From the NCBI GenBank assembly GCA_029721515.1, contig CM056550.1, forward strand, positions 29,666,619 to 29,730,618: a stretch of 64,000 bases of DNA, in the 5' to 3' direction. Of the stretch, positions 1-10,600 are shown one piece after another. Below the pieces are notes generated by a model, which saw only the letters and a list, made by a program, of their open reading frames with translations, ran no database searches and was not told the DNA's origin. Source of the stretch: Synanceia verrucosa. Lineage: Eukaryota > Chordata > Actinopteri > Perciformes > Synanceiidae. Positions within the stretch are counted from its first letter, which is position 1. Every line of letters starts with the position of its first letter. The position numbers and the translations under genes were made by a program.

Positions 1-668
1 TATAGCTTTGCAGTTCTTTCCATCACCAGGCTGCTGACCATGAAGCTTCACCTCCACTAGATTTTAATGCGCCTGAAAGAAAGACAGAGAACTGCAATTT
101 CAGTCTCTGCTATTGTTGTTGAATAATATAGTCCAGTATTTCAAAAGTGGTCACAAATTCCCACCACAAGTTCGTAGAGTCCAAAGTGACATCTTGAAAC
201 AGCTTACTTATTCTGACTGGCAACCACACAACTTACAAAAACACTTTAAAGCAACCTTGAATGTGTTATTTATGAAGACAGGCCGCTGAAGAAACATTAG
301 CGAGACATTAGAGAGGCAGAGACCAGCTTCTGCCATCCCCTCTTGGTCAGCAGACCCAAAAATGAGAAGAAGGTAAACATTTCCAGGAGCTTGCAGTGGA
401 TAGAGGAAGCAGCCTGTTTGGTTAGCTAGCAAAACATGACAACATGCCCCAAACTAAACAATACACACATTAGTGAGCCCGCTAACAGGGATAGCTGCTG
501 TCACACTCCATAACCATACATGTACAGATGCATTTAATCCGTGATAGTAACAGTTATCTGGTGTTAGTCTTCTGGCTGCTCTCGGTGCTCTCTGTCCACA
601 GCAACAACACAACCTCAACGCTTCCTTTCCGTCTTGTAACTTCATTTTGTCTCACCACAACACTTACC
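1..668. other. Presumed intron or unassigned sequence at left edge
   Basis: No convincing exon, RNA gene or repeat was recognised here. If the exon at 669 is real, this is the start of its first intron on the minus strand. Confidence 0.2.
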
Positions 669-782
669 TGGACACTTCCCGTCACGGCTGGACTGCTGTA
701 AACCCGTGTAAAACACCGGATCTGCTCTGTCCTGTCTCCCTTAGGGCTGTTCGGGTCTTTGTCTTTGCCTATTTTCCCCACT

Positions 783-816
<34 letters not shown>

Positions 817-831
817 CAGACTCTCAGACAT
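669..831 (-). promoter_or_regulatory. Probable promoter and non-coding first exon of a gene leaving the window at left
   Basis: On the minus strand a strong 5' splice site (CAG|GTAAGTG) lies at 668/669. The sequence before it is open but contains no in-frame ATG. The only upstream ATG (at 831) opens a 17-codon frame running through the (GA)n tract to a stop, so this looks like a 5' UTR exon. A (CT)n tract at 785-813 and a TGCGCA motif at 831-836 resembling half an NRF-1 site lie next to it, as in a housekeeping-type promoter. No following exon was recognised between 1 and 668, so the gene is unidentified. Confidence 0.35.
785..813. repeat. (CT)n microsatellite
   Basis: An uninterrupted CT dinucleotide run is read directly. 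It is polypurine (GA) on the minus strand and lies inside the presumed 5' UTR exon. Confidence 0.9.
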
Positions 832-1636
832 GCGCAGTAGCGTCTCCCTGGCTCCATGTTGCTGTCACCTCCTGCGTCAGTAGACAGGAGGCTGCAGGCT
901 TCAGGCCCTTCCCTCTGACTGACAAACCTCTCTTTTCCACTTTGTTCTCAACCCATGAGTGGAAATGTTTGAAATAGATATATTAATAACACACTACTGT
1001 AGCAGCAGCATTGATGTATAAGTAAAAAAATGTATAACTAAAACATGTATCAGCTCAGCACAATGTGCATTATCTACTTGGAACTTAAACGTACACTGTG
1101 AAATTTTTTTGCCCATCTAGTGGTTAAATTTGATTTTATATTCGCTGTCTCGCGCCACACTGTGCATTGCAACATGGTTGGAACTACGGTAGGCAGAATG
1201 GGTCGACTCCCGGGCAGCCACTATCACCGCGGATCCTCGTCCCAGAGCTCCGGTCATTTTATGGCCCTTTTACACCTTTTTGGTGATGAGGATTCCTTCT
1301 CCTTCAGTGCGGCATGAGTATGGTCTTGCAGTAAGACGGTCATATCCACGCTCTTTCTCCGTGAAACGTGAATCGCGAAAACACATTTTGTCCTATCGGT
1401 AGTAGCAGGTAGTGCTTTATGTCCCTCTCGGCAGTTCATAGTTTTTTTATAGACTGGAAAGACATGGAAGCCTCCGTATGAGTGTCCCTTTCTATGTAAA
1501 GACAGATAACTGATTCTTCTCCCAGGAGGATGAGTCAGATTGTTGGCATTGTTTATTTTACACCAATGAGGATCTATTATGAATGAAGACATTGATTTGA
1601 GGTAATAAAATACTTAAAACCTTACATAGTGTACCA
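832..1636. other. Non-coding stretch, no gene recognised
   Basis: Only short chance frames are present. The GC-richer part around 1130-1400 has the texture of an old interspersed repeat, but I found no terminal repeats or duplication to delimit one. Confidence 0.3.
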
Positions 1637-1947
1637 TTAAAGGTGTAGTTGGTAATCTTGGAGAGCTGGCAAGACTTGAAAGTGCCACCTCCTGTAAGCT
1701 CCACCCCCTTCTCCCCCTCTCATCAGTGCTCCTTCTAATGCCACGCCTCCTCTCCTTGCATTCCTCCCTAGCACCGGTTGCTTTTCCATTGGCAAGGAGC
1801 TCAGTCAGAGCCATGTCATTACGTCACTGCAAAACGTCAGTACGTCACAGCATTTTTGCTTTCACCCGGCAAAGCTTGTGAGTTGCAAAATAAAAACAAG
1901 ATTTTGTATGGCGTGCTTCTGAACAGAACTACCAACTATAGCTTTAA
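1637..1947. mobile_element. TTAA-flanked MITE (about 310 bp)
   Basis: The left end reads TTAAAGGTGTAGTTGGTA (1637-1654). The right end (1930-1947), reverse-complemented, reads TTAAAGCTATAGTTGGTA, so 15 of 18 terminal bases match. TTAA sits at both outer ends, as expected for TTAA-targeting transposons (piggyBac or Kolobok/T2 types). There is no coding capacity, so it is a non-autonomous element. Its TTAAAGG start resembles several other elements in the window. Confidence 0.7.
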
Positions 1948-3950
1948 AGGGGACACACTCACTCATTTCCAGGCTTATACTTGTATTTTGAGTTTCTACT
2001 AGAATGTATTCATCTCATACTGTCTGTCTGAATATTCGCCTCTATTCACACTGGTCTGTCTCTTTAAGAAAAGGACCAGTCTGCTCTGAATAGCTTGTGA
2101 GAAAAACATGTCACACCTTTGCAAATGTAGTTCTCAGACTGTGGGTGATATACTCTAATGAGCCTAATACGATAGGAAGGGCAGCCAAATCTGACTGGCT
2201 TGTGAAATGCACTCCAGGTACCCAAATGTATGAGCACAAACACTGAAAAAGTGAGTTATCATGATATATCCCCTTTATCAGGAGGGGAGGTACAGGAGGA
2301 CTCAAAAAGAAATATATAGTATTTAATTGAATGTGATACATGCTACCAATACTTTTGAAACACTAAGACATCTCTAATATTTTTATTCAGAACACATTTT
2401 AATTACGTGTGATATAGTGTTTCTTTAGCGATGGCTTTGCATTCTTTCGTTGTGTCTTAGTGGTTTTTATTGTGACTGATGGAGTATCAAATTGCACAAG
2501 CACAAGCGAATCACAGGAAACAATGGATTCACACACTAGACATGGTGTGATGTGGAACACAAAAGCTGCCACAAGGTTATACTTTAAATAATGATGACAT
2601 TGTTAATGGTCTATTTTCAATCTACAGTGATTCAGTGAATCGATTCAGCTCATAGTTTTGTTAAGCTGTAAAGGGATACAGAAGTTCCTCTTGTGTGAGA
2701 TTTTTGATATTTCAAGAGTAGATACAAATTCAGTCAACATGTTATTCACTTTATTTTTGGATATTTTGGCAGACAGAAAACCCCAAAATAAAGATGCAAA
2801 AAATGTCTAAAAAGCTGCACATAGCGAGTTGGGTGGGTTTGGCCAGCTCAAATAAGTGAAGTCATTTGATTTACTGCAGACAAAAATATTTCTTTATTGA
2901 AGTGTAACAGACTCCAGGTCTTTCTATCAAGTCAACTGAACCCATCACACCAGTCAGCCCTTTTCAATCCTATGATGTGGATATATTTCAAATCCGTCTC
3001 TTTTCCTCAATTGTGGCCTTCCTGCTCTGGTTTTTCAGCCGGAGAACAGAGCTTTCTTTTGACAACGGTGTTCAAACTGAATCAACTTAGAAATGCTGGT
3101 ACTGTGTTTTAGCACAGAAGAAAAGGTCAAGTGAAGCTAATGGCTGCAATTCCATTTTGGGGTGAACTTTTCTTTTAATGTTGCTTTTCTCTTTTACCTG
3201 TGGGTCGGAGGTCAGGCTGAGCAAATGCACAGTAGACCAGTGATTATTATCTTATCCTACTCCAAAGTTTCTACATCATGTTGCCTCAGGAACCAGACTG
3301 GTCTGTTCATGTGGACAACCTCAATACTGAAAATTACACTGCACTAAACTGACGACGTGTGATATTATTATCTCATATATCAACTTGTTACTGTCGATAT
3401 GATGGCGATTTTTTTAGCTGCATAAATACAGTCTATAAAGCCTGTTCATGTAAGTAGTTTCTGATTATCTGGTCTACATGCTGCTTCAGAGGCTCCTGCA
3501 GAAAGACACACTGGACGGTGTGGCTGAACTCTTGTCCCAAATTGTGACTTCAGTTTATATCCCATGATCATCTTTAAAGTTTTGTCTCTGATAAATTATG
3601 CAAGACAGGCAAGAGCCTAGCAATGCAAAGAAAACATGAGGCACAGGCCTTCACAAAAAGTAAACCAACTTCGAAGAATTACAACACACCAAAATGGGAA
3701 AATAAAGTGTGTGTGGGCATGCTATCTAACCAAAAGCATCTGCGGCATGTTGGAAAACCAAAAGGCAGCCAGTGGTAGTCAATTTGTTTGGACAGTGGTG
3801 AACCAGCACAGTGACAAATATACCTCAGACAAAGAATCATCCTTGCACTTAAAGTCAAAATTGCATGTTTGACACTTGAATGAATCCTGAATCCTTATTT
3901 CTTCACTGCTTCAACAGCTCTGTCACACACACAACAACACCATATCTTCT
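1948..3950. other. Intergenic sequence, nothing assigned
   Basis: AT-rich sequence without a supportable exon or a delimited repeat. The frames present are short, carry no recognisable domain and lack convincing splice sites. Confidence 0.4.
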
Positions 3951-5397
3951 TTACATGTGTCCCAGTTTTCCAGCCAGTGCAGAGCTCATGTCAGCCAGCA
4001 GCTCCTCCCTGATGTGGTCCTCCCTCCTCTGCAGCTCATGGATAAAATGTCCCCTCAGCGACTTCAGTCCCATCACACGTCCCACCAGCTGCCTGTGCGT
4101 CACGCTCTGCACCTCTTGGGTGCAGTCTAGCCCATAGTCCACCAACTCTGGCCTCTGGTCACACAGAGAAACAGCCCTTCCCAGACCCTCAGGGTCCTCC
4201 TCCAGCAGCTGATCTACAGTGCGCCTCCGACCCAAATGGTCTGTGTGGATAAGCACTGGAATGATGTGCCTCATGGCGTCGTCCCCAAACAGCTCCAGGG
4301 TGGCTTTTATCACCTGAGCTGCATCCTGGTGGACCCCCGTGCTGGAGCTTGGTACTTGGATCACCAGCAAGAAGGCATGTGGTCCAGGACTGGAGAGCTG
4401 GATGCTCCTTAGTGCTTCCCTGGCTTTCATCCTGCTCCCCAGTGATTGCCCCAGAAGATCCGGGGTGTCGATCACTGTGACCTCTCTACCTCCCGTTACT
4501 GTCCGTCTCTTGGTGCTCTCCATTAGGGGGCTCGCGACTGTCTTACTGTCGCCCAACAGAGTTTCTGCAAGGGAGGTCCTTCCTTCACCCATGGGCCCCA
4601 GGAGGATCAGCCTCAGGCCTGATTTGTTGGTTGGATCCATTCCTAACGCCTGTGCATCTTCGGATGACCCTGCAGAGGTGACAGAAAAGCTGATTCTCAG
4701 CTGGGCCTGAGTGGATTTCATGTTTTTAAATGTCTTACATTCAACAGAATAAGGCAGAAAAAAAGGATATCAACGGAAAATGAAGGTGAGCTGACCTGTG
4801 ATGACAGCCAGCAGCCACTTGAACCTGGAGGAAGATGCTGATGGAGGAGAAGATTGTGAATCAGCTGCTTTAAGTACAGACTTATAATCATCATGTAGCT
4901 CTATCACTGAAATAGCCCCACTCTGTGTCTACTTAATTTCTAAGTTACTTCCTCAGTCTGCCCACTCAAACCGTGAACTTCTCCTGACCTGTTTACCTTC
5001 ACAAAAAAGTGAGCACTCAACAAAACAACACCTGACACCAACACAGCAGCACTCACTTCCGATAAACCGCCATATTCGGGACAGCCATTTGCACAGACTC
5101 TGGATTCCTGAGACATGAATAGAACAGTTCAGCTTTTTGTAATTCACTTTTGTTTTATTCTCATCGATGAGAAAACAAGCAACATATATTTCATACCGCG
5201 AAGGGTTCCCACAAGGCGGCTCACCCAGCTCCAAAGAGTTGACAGACCTGAGCCAGAACACACATTTCATGATGATGATTTCATGATTTTATTTCACATA
5301 AAAGGAACATAACCATAGTGATGGCAACAGTAGATGCACAAAGTGACCTCTGACACATCACTCACCAGTTAGAGAGCAGAACAGACGAATCGGCCAT
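3951..5397 (-). CDS. GIMAP/AIG1-like GTPase
   Basis: The main exon (3951-4669, stop TAA at 3951) encodes an AIG1/GIMAP-type GTP-binding domain: G1 loop GPMGEGRTS, G3 DTPD, the GIMAP box SSPGPHAFLLVIQV and a G4-like LIHTD. The family acts in lymphocyte survival and at organelle membranes and is greatly expanded in fish. Upstream exons fit in phase: 4796-4824 (29 nt, CTTCCTCCAG acceptor, donor G|GTCAGC) and 5366-5397 (ATG at 5397, donor TG|GTGAGTG), giving 259 aa in total with a hydrophobic N-terminus containing FKWLLAVIT. Alternatively translation starts at the internal ATG at 4640 (MDPTNKSG, 229 aa) and the upstream exons are UTR. Oddity: the P-loop lysine is arginine. The protein is shorter than many GIMAPs and ends soon after the GTPase fold. 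The domain call is firm; the upstream exons are moderate. Confidence 0.72.
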
Positions 5398-5762
5398 CGG
5401 ATCAGAGCTGGGAGTGCTGCAGGATCAAACAGACTATCAGTATTACAGCAGGGGTCACCATTGATGCACTGATATTCTTTCCAAAGGATTTGCTGACCAT
5501 TAGTAAAATATATCACATGCTTTATCATTTAGAGCTGTGTCCTTTTGATCAGTTAATCAATGTGCACTAGATTGTCTCGAAAAATGGAGGATGCTACACC
5601 CTCTTTAAGTAGGACTCATAATTCCTGCCTGAACCCCTGATAAAACCACCAGGGATGTCTGTTCTCATCAAAGAGTTTTCTGATAAATCAACTTTAATCT
5701 GCTTTACATTTTCACAGACAGAAAACAAGGCTTATACGTCAGGGGAACCTCCTGTTTTTTTT

Positions 5763-6212
5763 TTACCCAAAATAAATAAGTGGTGTGTTGGTGAGGGACT
5801 GACTCTGTGAGAATCTGTAGAGAAGATATCCCACCACAGTGAAAGCTCCCATCTGGACACTGTTGCTGTTCATCCACCAGCCTAAAAACAAAGAAGAGAG
5901 GGTGGAAAGCATGACATTAATATAGTATCATGGGTTTATCTTTAACCCAAATAGGAGGTGCAGAATGAAATATGCTAAATCCCTGAAAAAAAAATGCTGG
6001 TGGATTCAGGGCTTTGTGTGTGTTTAGCAGTTTTTATTGTCACTTCACTGCAGGGGCGTAAGAAAGGATTGCACACAAAAACAATATTGCAAGATGAAAA
6101 AAGAAACATAAAGGAGTAAAGAACATGTCATTAAGTGCCCATTTAACTTGTATTGTCATAGGATTTACTCACCTGCATCATCAGCATTGTCCTTTTCACA
6201 CTGACACTCCAT
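5763..6212 (-). CDS. Candidate membrane microprotein, two exons (about 52 aa)
   Basis: A terminal exon at 5763-5881 follows a good acceptor (CTGTTTTTAG|GC) and reads open to TAA at 5763. It encodes 38 residues including QMGAFTVVGYLLYRFSQ, a short membrane-like segment ended by a basic residue. It joins in phase to 6173-6212 (donor CAG|GTGAGTAA), whose ATG begins MECQCEKDNADDA. An ATTAAA poly(A) signal lies on the minus strand near 5692-5697. A likely 5' UTR exon ends at 6577 (CAG|GTAATGG). I do not recognise the protein. It could instead be the 3' end of a longer gene whose upstream exons I missed, or a non-coding transcript. Confidence 0.35.
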
Positions 6213-6576
6213 TTCTTCTCACTTTACAGAGTGTCAAGGTGGTGAGAATAAGTGACAGCACTCCTGCTCACAACTGTCAAAATAAAAGCACTAAACATTC
6301 AACATTAACACACAGGTTGATAATTGAAGTGGTTATGCTAATGATATTTAACTCAAATCAAAATTAAGAGTCTAATATAATTATTACAGAACATGCCTAG
6401 TTTTGTTTTCACAACAAGTCACAACCAGCTCAGACATAAAGGCTGCATAGTCAGTCAGCTGTGTGTTCAGAGTAAAACAACATAGAAAGCCTACATAGGA
6501 AAACTCGACATTTACATTATGTTGTAAAAAGTCATTAAACCTGTAGAAATGACAAAACTTCCTCAAGCTCCATTAC

Positions 6577-6660
6577 CTGTTGTGTAGTCGGATAATCCTC
6601 CCCAAAGAATGGCATCTACTTTTAGTTTGTCAAATCCTGACGCAGCTCATGAGGTCAAAG
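6577..6660 (-). other. Possible 5' UTR exon upstream of the microprotein gene
   Basis: A consensus 5' splice site (ACAG|GTAATGG) ends this stretch at 6577. It contains a short ATG frame (MPFFGEDYP...) from 6615, but that frame cannot be joined in phase to the next exon without a stop, so I treat it as a UTR or uORF. Confidence 0.25.
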
Positions 6661-7085
6661 TTGAATTATGATCCGTCTTCCTGCTGCTGGGCTGAAACCT
6701 GCGCAGTCCTGCCCTCAACGGGAACTATGCTCTTATTTTATTGAGCTGTGTGGCGACACAATGCAGCAAGAAGGTCCAGGTATGCTGATAATGCTGCAGC
6801 CTCAACTTTGGATGGACACACCTTCATTTTCCTGCTACAAGAAAAACTGGAAATGCTGCTCAACATGTGCAGCACAGTATATGGACTTATGTGGTTATAA
6901 GAATAAAAAAACTGCAGGGACTGTTGTTGTTTTATTAATTAAAAAGATGTCATCACAATTCCAATATTTTTATGACTGTTTACTGTACAGTGTAATTTTC
7001 TAATGTCGTAACGCACCAGTTTGAAGGTACGTTACAACAATGACTTTTTTTTGAGGGTTCTTGATTACAAAAAAATTACTTTTTA
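6661..7085. other. Intergenic sequence with candidate xrcc6 poly(A) signal
   Basis: No gene was recognised. A minus-strand AATAAA (plus-strand TTTATT at 6931-6936) lies about 0.68 kb past the xrcc6 stop and could end its 3' UTR, which would then include the SINE-like copy at 7086-7328. Confidence 0.3.
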
Positions 7086-7328
7086 CATCCATCATCCATC
7101 CATCAAGGGCACACAGAGACAACCACTCACATTCACACCTACAGGCAATTTAAATTTTCCAATTAACCTAATCCCCATGCATGTTTTTGGATGGTGGGAA
7201 GAAGGCAGAGTACCCGGAGAGAACCCACGCAGACACGGGGAGAACATGCAAATTGCTATTCTGTTGACCGAACCTGGTACCTTCTTGCCGTGAGGCAACA
7301 GTGCTAACCACTACACCACTGTGCCGCC
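7086..7328 (-). mobile_element. tRNA-headed SINE-like element
   Basis: On the minus strand it begins GGCGGCACAGTGGTGTAGTGG, with an A-box-like TGGTGTAGTGG and a degraded B box (GGTTCG) about 50 bases on, as in tRNA-derived SINE heads. The body contains the familiar fish-repeat phrases CATGTTCTCCCCGTGTCTGC and GGGTTCTCTCCGGGTACTC. Partial copies of the same family lie at 9531-9605, 16397-16590 and 19499-19693. Confidence 0.7.
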
Positions 7329-7613
7329 CCTGACTTTTTACATTCAAACATAAACCAAAAATAAGTGGGACAGACACACCTACTTTAGCATTAGCATTGA
7401 GCTGCAGTGGACCATGCTGCCTTGCAAAAATGGGTGACAGGTTTTAGCATTTCAAATACAAAAGGAAGCTATTTTGGGTTGAAGAGTGTTTTAGCCACGG
7501 GCCGCACAAAAGTTACCAGAATTTTAGTGCTTTCAAAATGACTGAAGACATTTCTAGATCTCAGCTGAACAAGTTTGCTCATGAAGGCACAGCGAGTTGT
7601 AAAATAAAACTTC

Positions 7614-10600
7614 TCATGAGCCCAGCTGGGCGATCAGAGCATCTATCAGCTCCTGCTTCTTGGTCCCAGTAGTCCGAACCCCAAACTTCTTGCAGGCCTC
7701 CTTCAGCACAGGCACGGTCAGCTTTCCCAGGGTGCCCTCCTGCATGCGGGCCCGCAGCTCGTCTTCAGGCACCTCCACTTTGGGCTTCTTTTCCGCTCCA
7801 CCTCCGCTATCAGCTGCAGTTATGGAGAAAGCATTCAGTCAACAAATTAATAACATATTCACTGTACCACAGCAGCCAGTGATGAATTTCAAAATCATCA
7901 ATACTCACCAATAAACTTGCGGTACAAACAAACAAACAAAAAAAACAACTAAGATGCAGTAAAACGTATCTACAGCTCTGACCTGTTTTACGTTTGGAGG
8001 CTGGTTTGCTCTCAGGGTTGTAGCCCTCAGGGTAGACCAGATCCTTAAAGTCCCGAACCAAAGGACCCAGACGTTGGTCAATCTGGTCCACCTTTGGCAC
8101 TGAAAGGGAGAAAAAAAACAGAGTGAGACAGGAGCAGGATGTGTTGAATCTGTAACATTTACAAGAGGATCTCTGAGTGTTTGTTGTTTGTCTGTGTCTT
8201 ACTGATGAGGTCCTCTGTGTCCTCTGGGGCCATCATATCCAGAGCCAAGGCCTCCAGGTTCCTGTAATGCTGCTGGATGGCTGGATTCTCAAAAGCATCG
8301 CTCCTGCATTACATTACAATTAATGAAAACATGTTTATGATCTTGTTATGAGCAGAGATCACACTTAGGCCTGTCACAATAATCAATCAATTAATCGCAC
8401 GATAAAAGAAAACAAACGTAATCATTACTGTGGCCTCGATATATCACCCTGTGCATGCTTGTTTGCTTTCCTTGTCTTTCTCTTCCAAACTGCCTGGATG
8501 ACAAGAGGGTTCACTCTGTGCATCTTTCTCAACACCTGGATGTGTTACTTCCATAGAGAATGAACAGCGTGACCCCTCCTGTCAGTCATAAATTATCTTT
8601 GTCTCCATTTGGGCTGTGATGGTATAGATTTTTTTTATTACCGTGGTGATAAAGCACTCAATCAATGCGGTATGGCGGTTTACCGCGGTATCCCCCTGCC
8701 TGTACATTATGTCTGTATATATTCAATTTAATCATGAGAAGCACTGAAACTTCGAAATAAATTATGATAATATGAAAACAAAACAACCCTGCCCCTTAGG
8801 GTTAATGGACTGGCCCACTGCTGAGCTGCAGTGTGAAGATTTTTGTTTCTCTGTCTAGCTTTGAAAACAGGATGTTACTAAACATTACTGTTTATATTTG
8901 ATATCAAACGCAATATACACTCCTGTAACTTTCAACAACAAATATATAGGGACACATTTTTTTTCATTATTTTAGTATGCGGTGATGGCAGTAATGAGCT
9001 CAACACCGCGGTAGGCATTGCATGACCGCGGTAATGCGAAATTGGATAATAATAACCAAGGATTAGGATAACTGGCAAATAATTATGTCTCTGTGTGCCC
9101 TGTGATGAACTGGAGCCATGGTTTCAAAGCCCCAGTGTGGGAACATTTCGGATTTAAATGAATCCGTTAACATGGATGAGCCAGTGTCTCGAATTTGCCT
9201 GAAAGTAATGGCAACGAAGAAAGCCAACAGAACAACTTTGACGCGCACCTGAAACACAAGCATCCAGTTCAGTTTTTCCAGCCGGAAAAAATATTTATTG
9301 AAGTGCGGTTATGTTTACAGAGACTTAATAATCCATTTTATGTATTGTTTCTATTGTGTGTGTTTTTTATTTGAGTAAAGTAGTATAAAATAGACAGGTT
9401 CTATTTTATTGTTTTTAGCTGTGACTTTTATTCAAGTGCAATTTTTGCTCAAAGAGACAGAGTTCATTTTTATTTAAATTTATTTAGGATATTTCACAGT
9501 TCTTGGCATTCCAATTACAATGTTAAATACCATCCATCCATCCATCCATCATCTACTGCTTATCCTCTCATAGGGTCGTGAGGGGGCTGGAGCCTATCCC
9601 AGCTGTACAATGTTAAATACTCTGGAGAAATTAAAGTTTATTGCTTTTGAAAGGGTGCACTTGCATTATTATGTCATGTTATCATTACATTAGTGGGTTA
9701 GTGATTAATTGACAATCATGTCAGTTATCGGCAATAAGTGGTGGGACGATATATTGTTCAGCAAAATTTGTTATCATGACATGCCTAATTTCACTTGCTA
9801 GTTGTAATTTTATCACTACAAAGTGTCAGTAAGAAGTCATTCAACAGATTAGTCTACTTTTGAAATTCCACATATGCCTCCCAGAATAATATCCCGTTTG
9901 AAAAGACAAATCAACACACACTAAACACAATTTGCTGTTCAAATTTAATTTCTTCAAAACCACTTTTGTGCAACTCTAAACTGAGACCTCTGTAAAGCAC
10001 TGAACATGAGCAGCTAACCTGTATTTGAAGCGGAGCTTGGAGACGATCTCCTTCATTATGTCCACCTGTATTCGCGAGGCTGACGGACACTGAGGGGGAT
10101 CCAAAGCCCGTATGTCATCAGCGTACGGCAAATAGATGACAGAGAAACCTGATACAGTCACGAGAAAAACCACAAACATTTGTACAAACAAGATTGTTTC
10201 CCTCCTTTCTTGAGTCCAGCGACAGTGGATAACTTACCTGGTGGTGTAATCTGTATGTTCCCCATGTCAACTTCTTCTTTCTGAGGCACCAGGGCAGCAA
10301 ATCGAGGTGGGTGGTTTCGCCGAGTGACGCAGCGGCACAAAGCGAACACGTTCCTCTCACTGCACTTGGTCAGTAGGGCAGAGAACAGACATGAGCTGCC
10401 TAAGGTGGAAAACACAAGAAACATGAGAGAACATGCTGTAAGACACCTTTAAACTCATTGAACGCCAATGACGTATAGCGCTCTCAAGCACCCTGTGAGT
10501 AATTTTGGGGCTTCTGGGATATGTAGTCGGAACATAAAGAGATGGCATATGCCATAGAGATCAAATCAGGAAGTGGAGACACTGGGATCAGAGAGCAGAT

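Larger units (their letters stand above)
8366..9787 (+). mobile_element. Fossil hAT transposon in an xrcc6 intron
   Basis: The left end TAGGCCTGTCACAATAA and the reverse-complemented right end TAGGCATGTCATGATAA match at most positions. The flanks are atcacact (8358-8365) and atttcact (9788-9795), a 6/8 match consistent with an aged 8-bp hAT target duplication. Inside is a broken BED zinc-finger frame (9135-9280). The element lies wholly within the xrcc6 intron 8304-10018, antisense to xrcc6. A later SINE-tail insertion sits inside it at 9531-9605. Confidence 0.7.

Noticed and set aside
1093..1600. A bounded transposon at the GC-richer patch
   Set aside because: Texture is repeat-like, but no inverted ends or duplicated flank could be read.
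4339..4710. 123-codon plus-strand frame
   Set aside because: Antisense shadow of the GIMAP-like exon, without domain or splice context.
6577..6615. MPFFGEDYP... as the true start of the microprotein
   Set aside because: Its phase-0 donor cannot join the next exon in the reading frame without meeting TGA; more likely UTR.
7021..7298. Overlapping frames near 7.1-7.3 kb
   Set aside because: They lie within the SINE-like element and show only repeat-derived peptides.
7240..7328. A tRNA gene
   Set aside because: A-box and degraded B-box motifs are present, but no cloverleaf or intact acceptor stem can be drawn; it is a SINE head.
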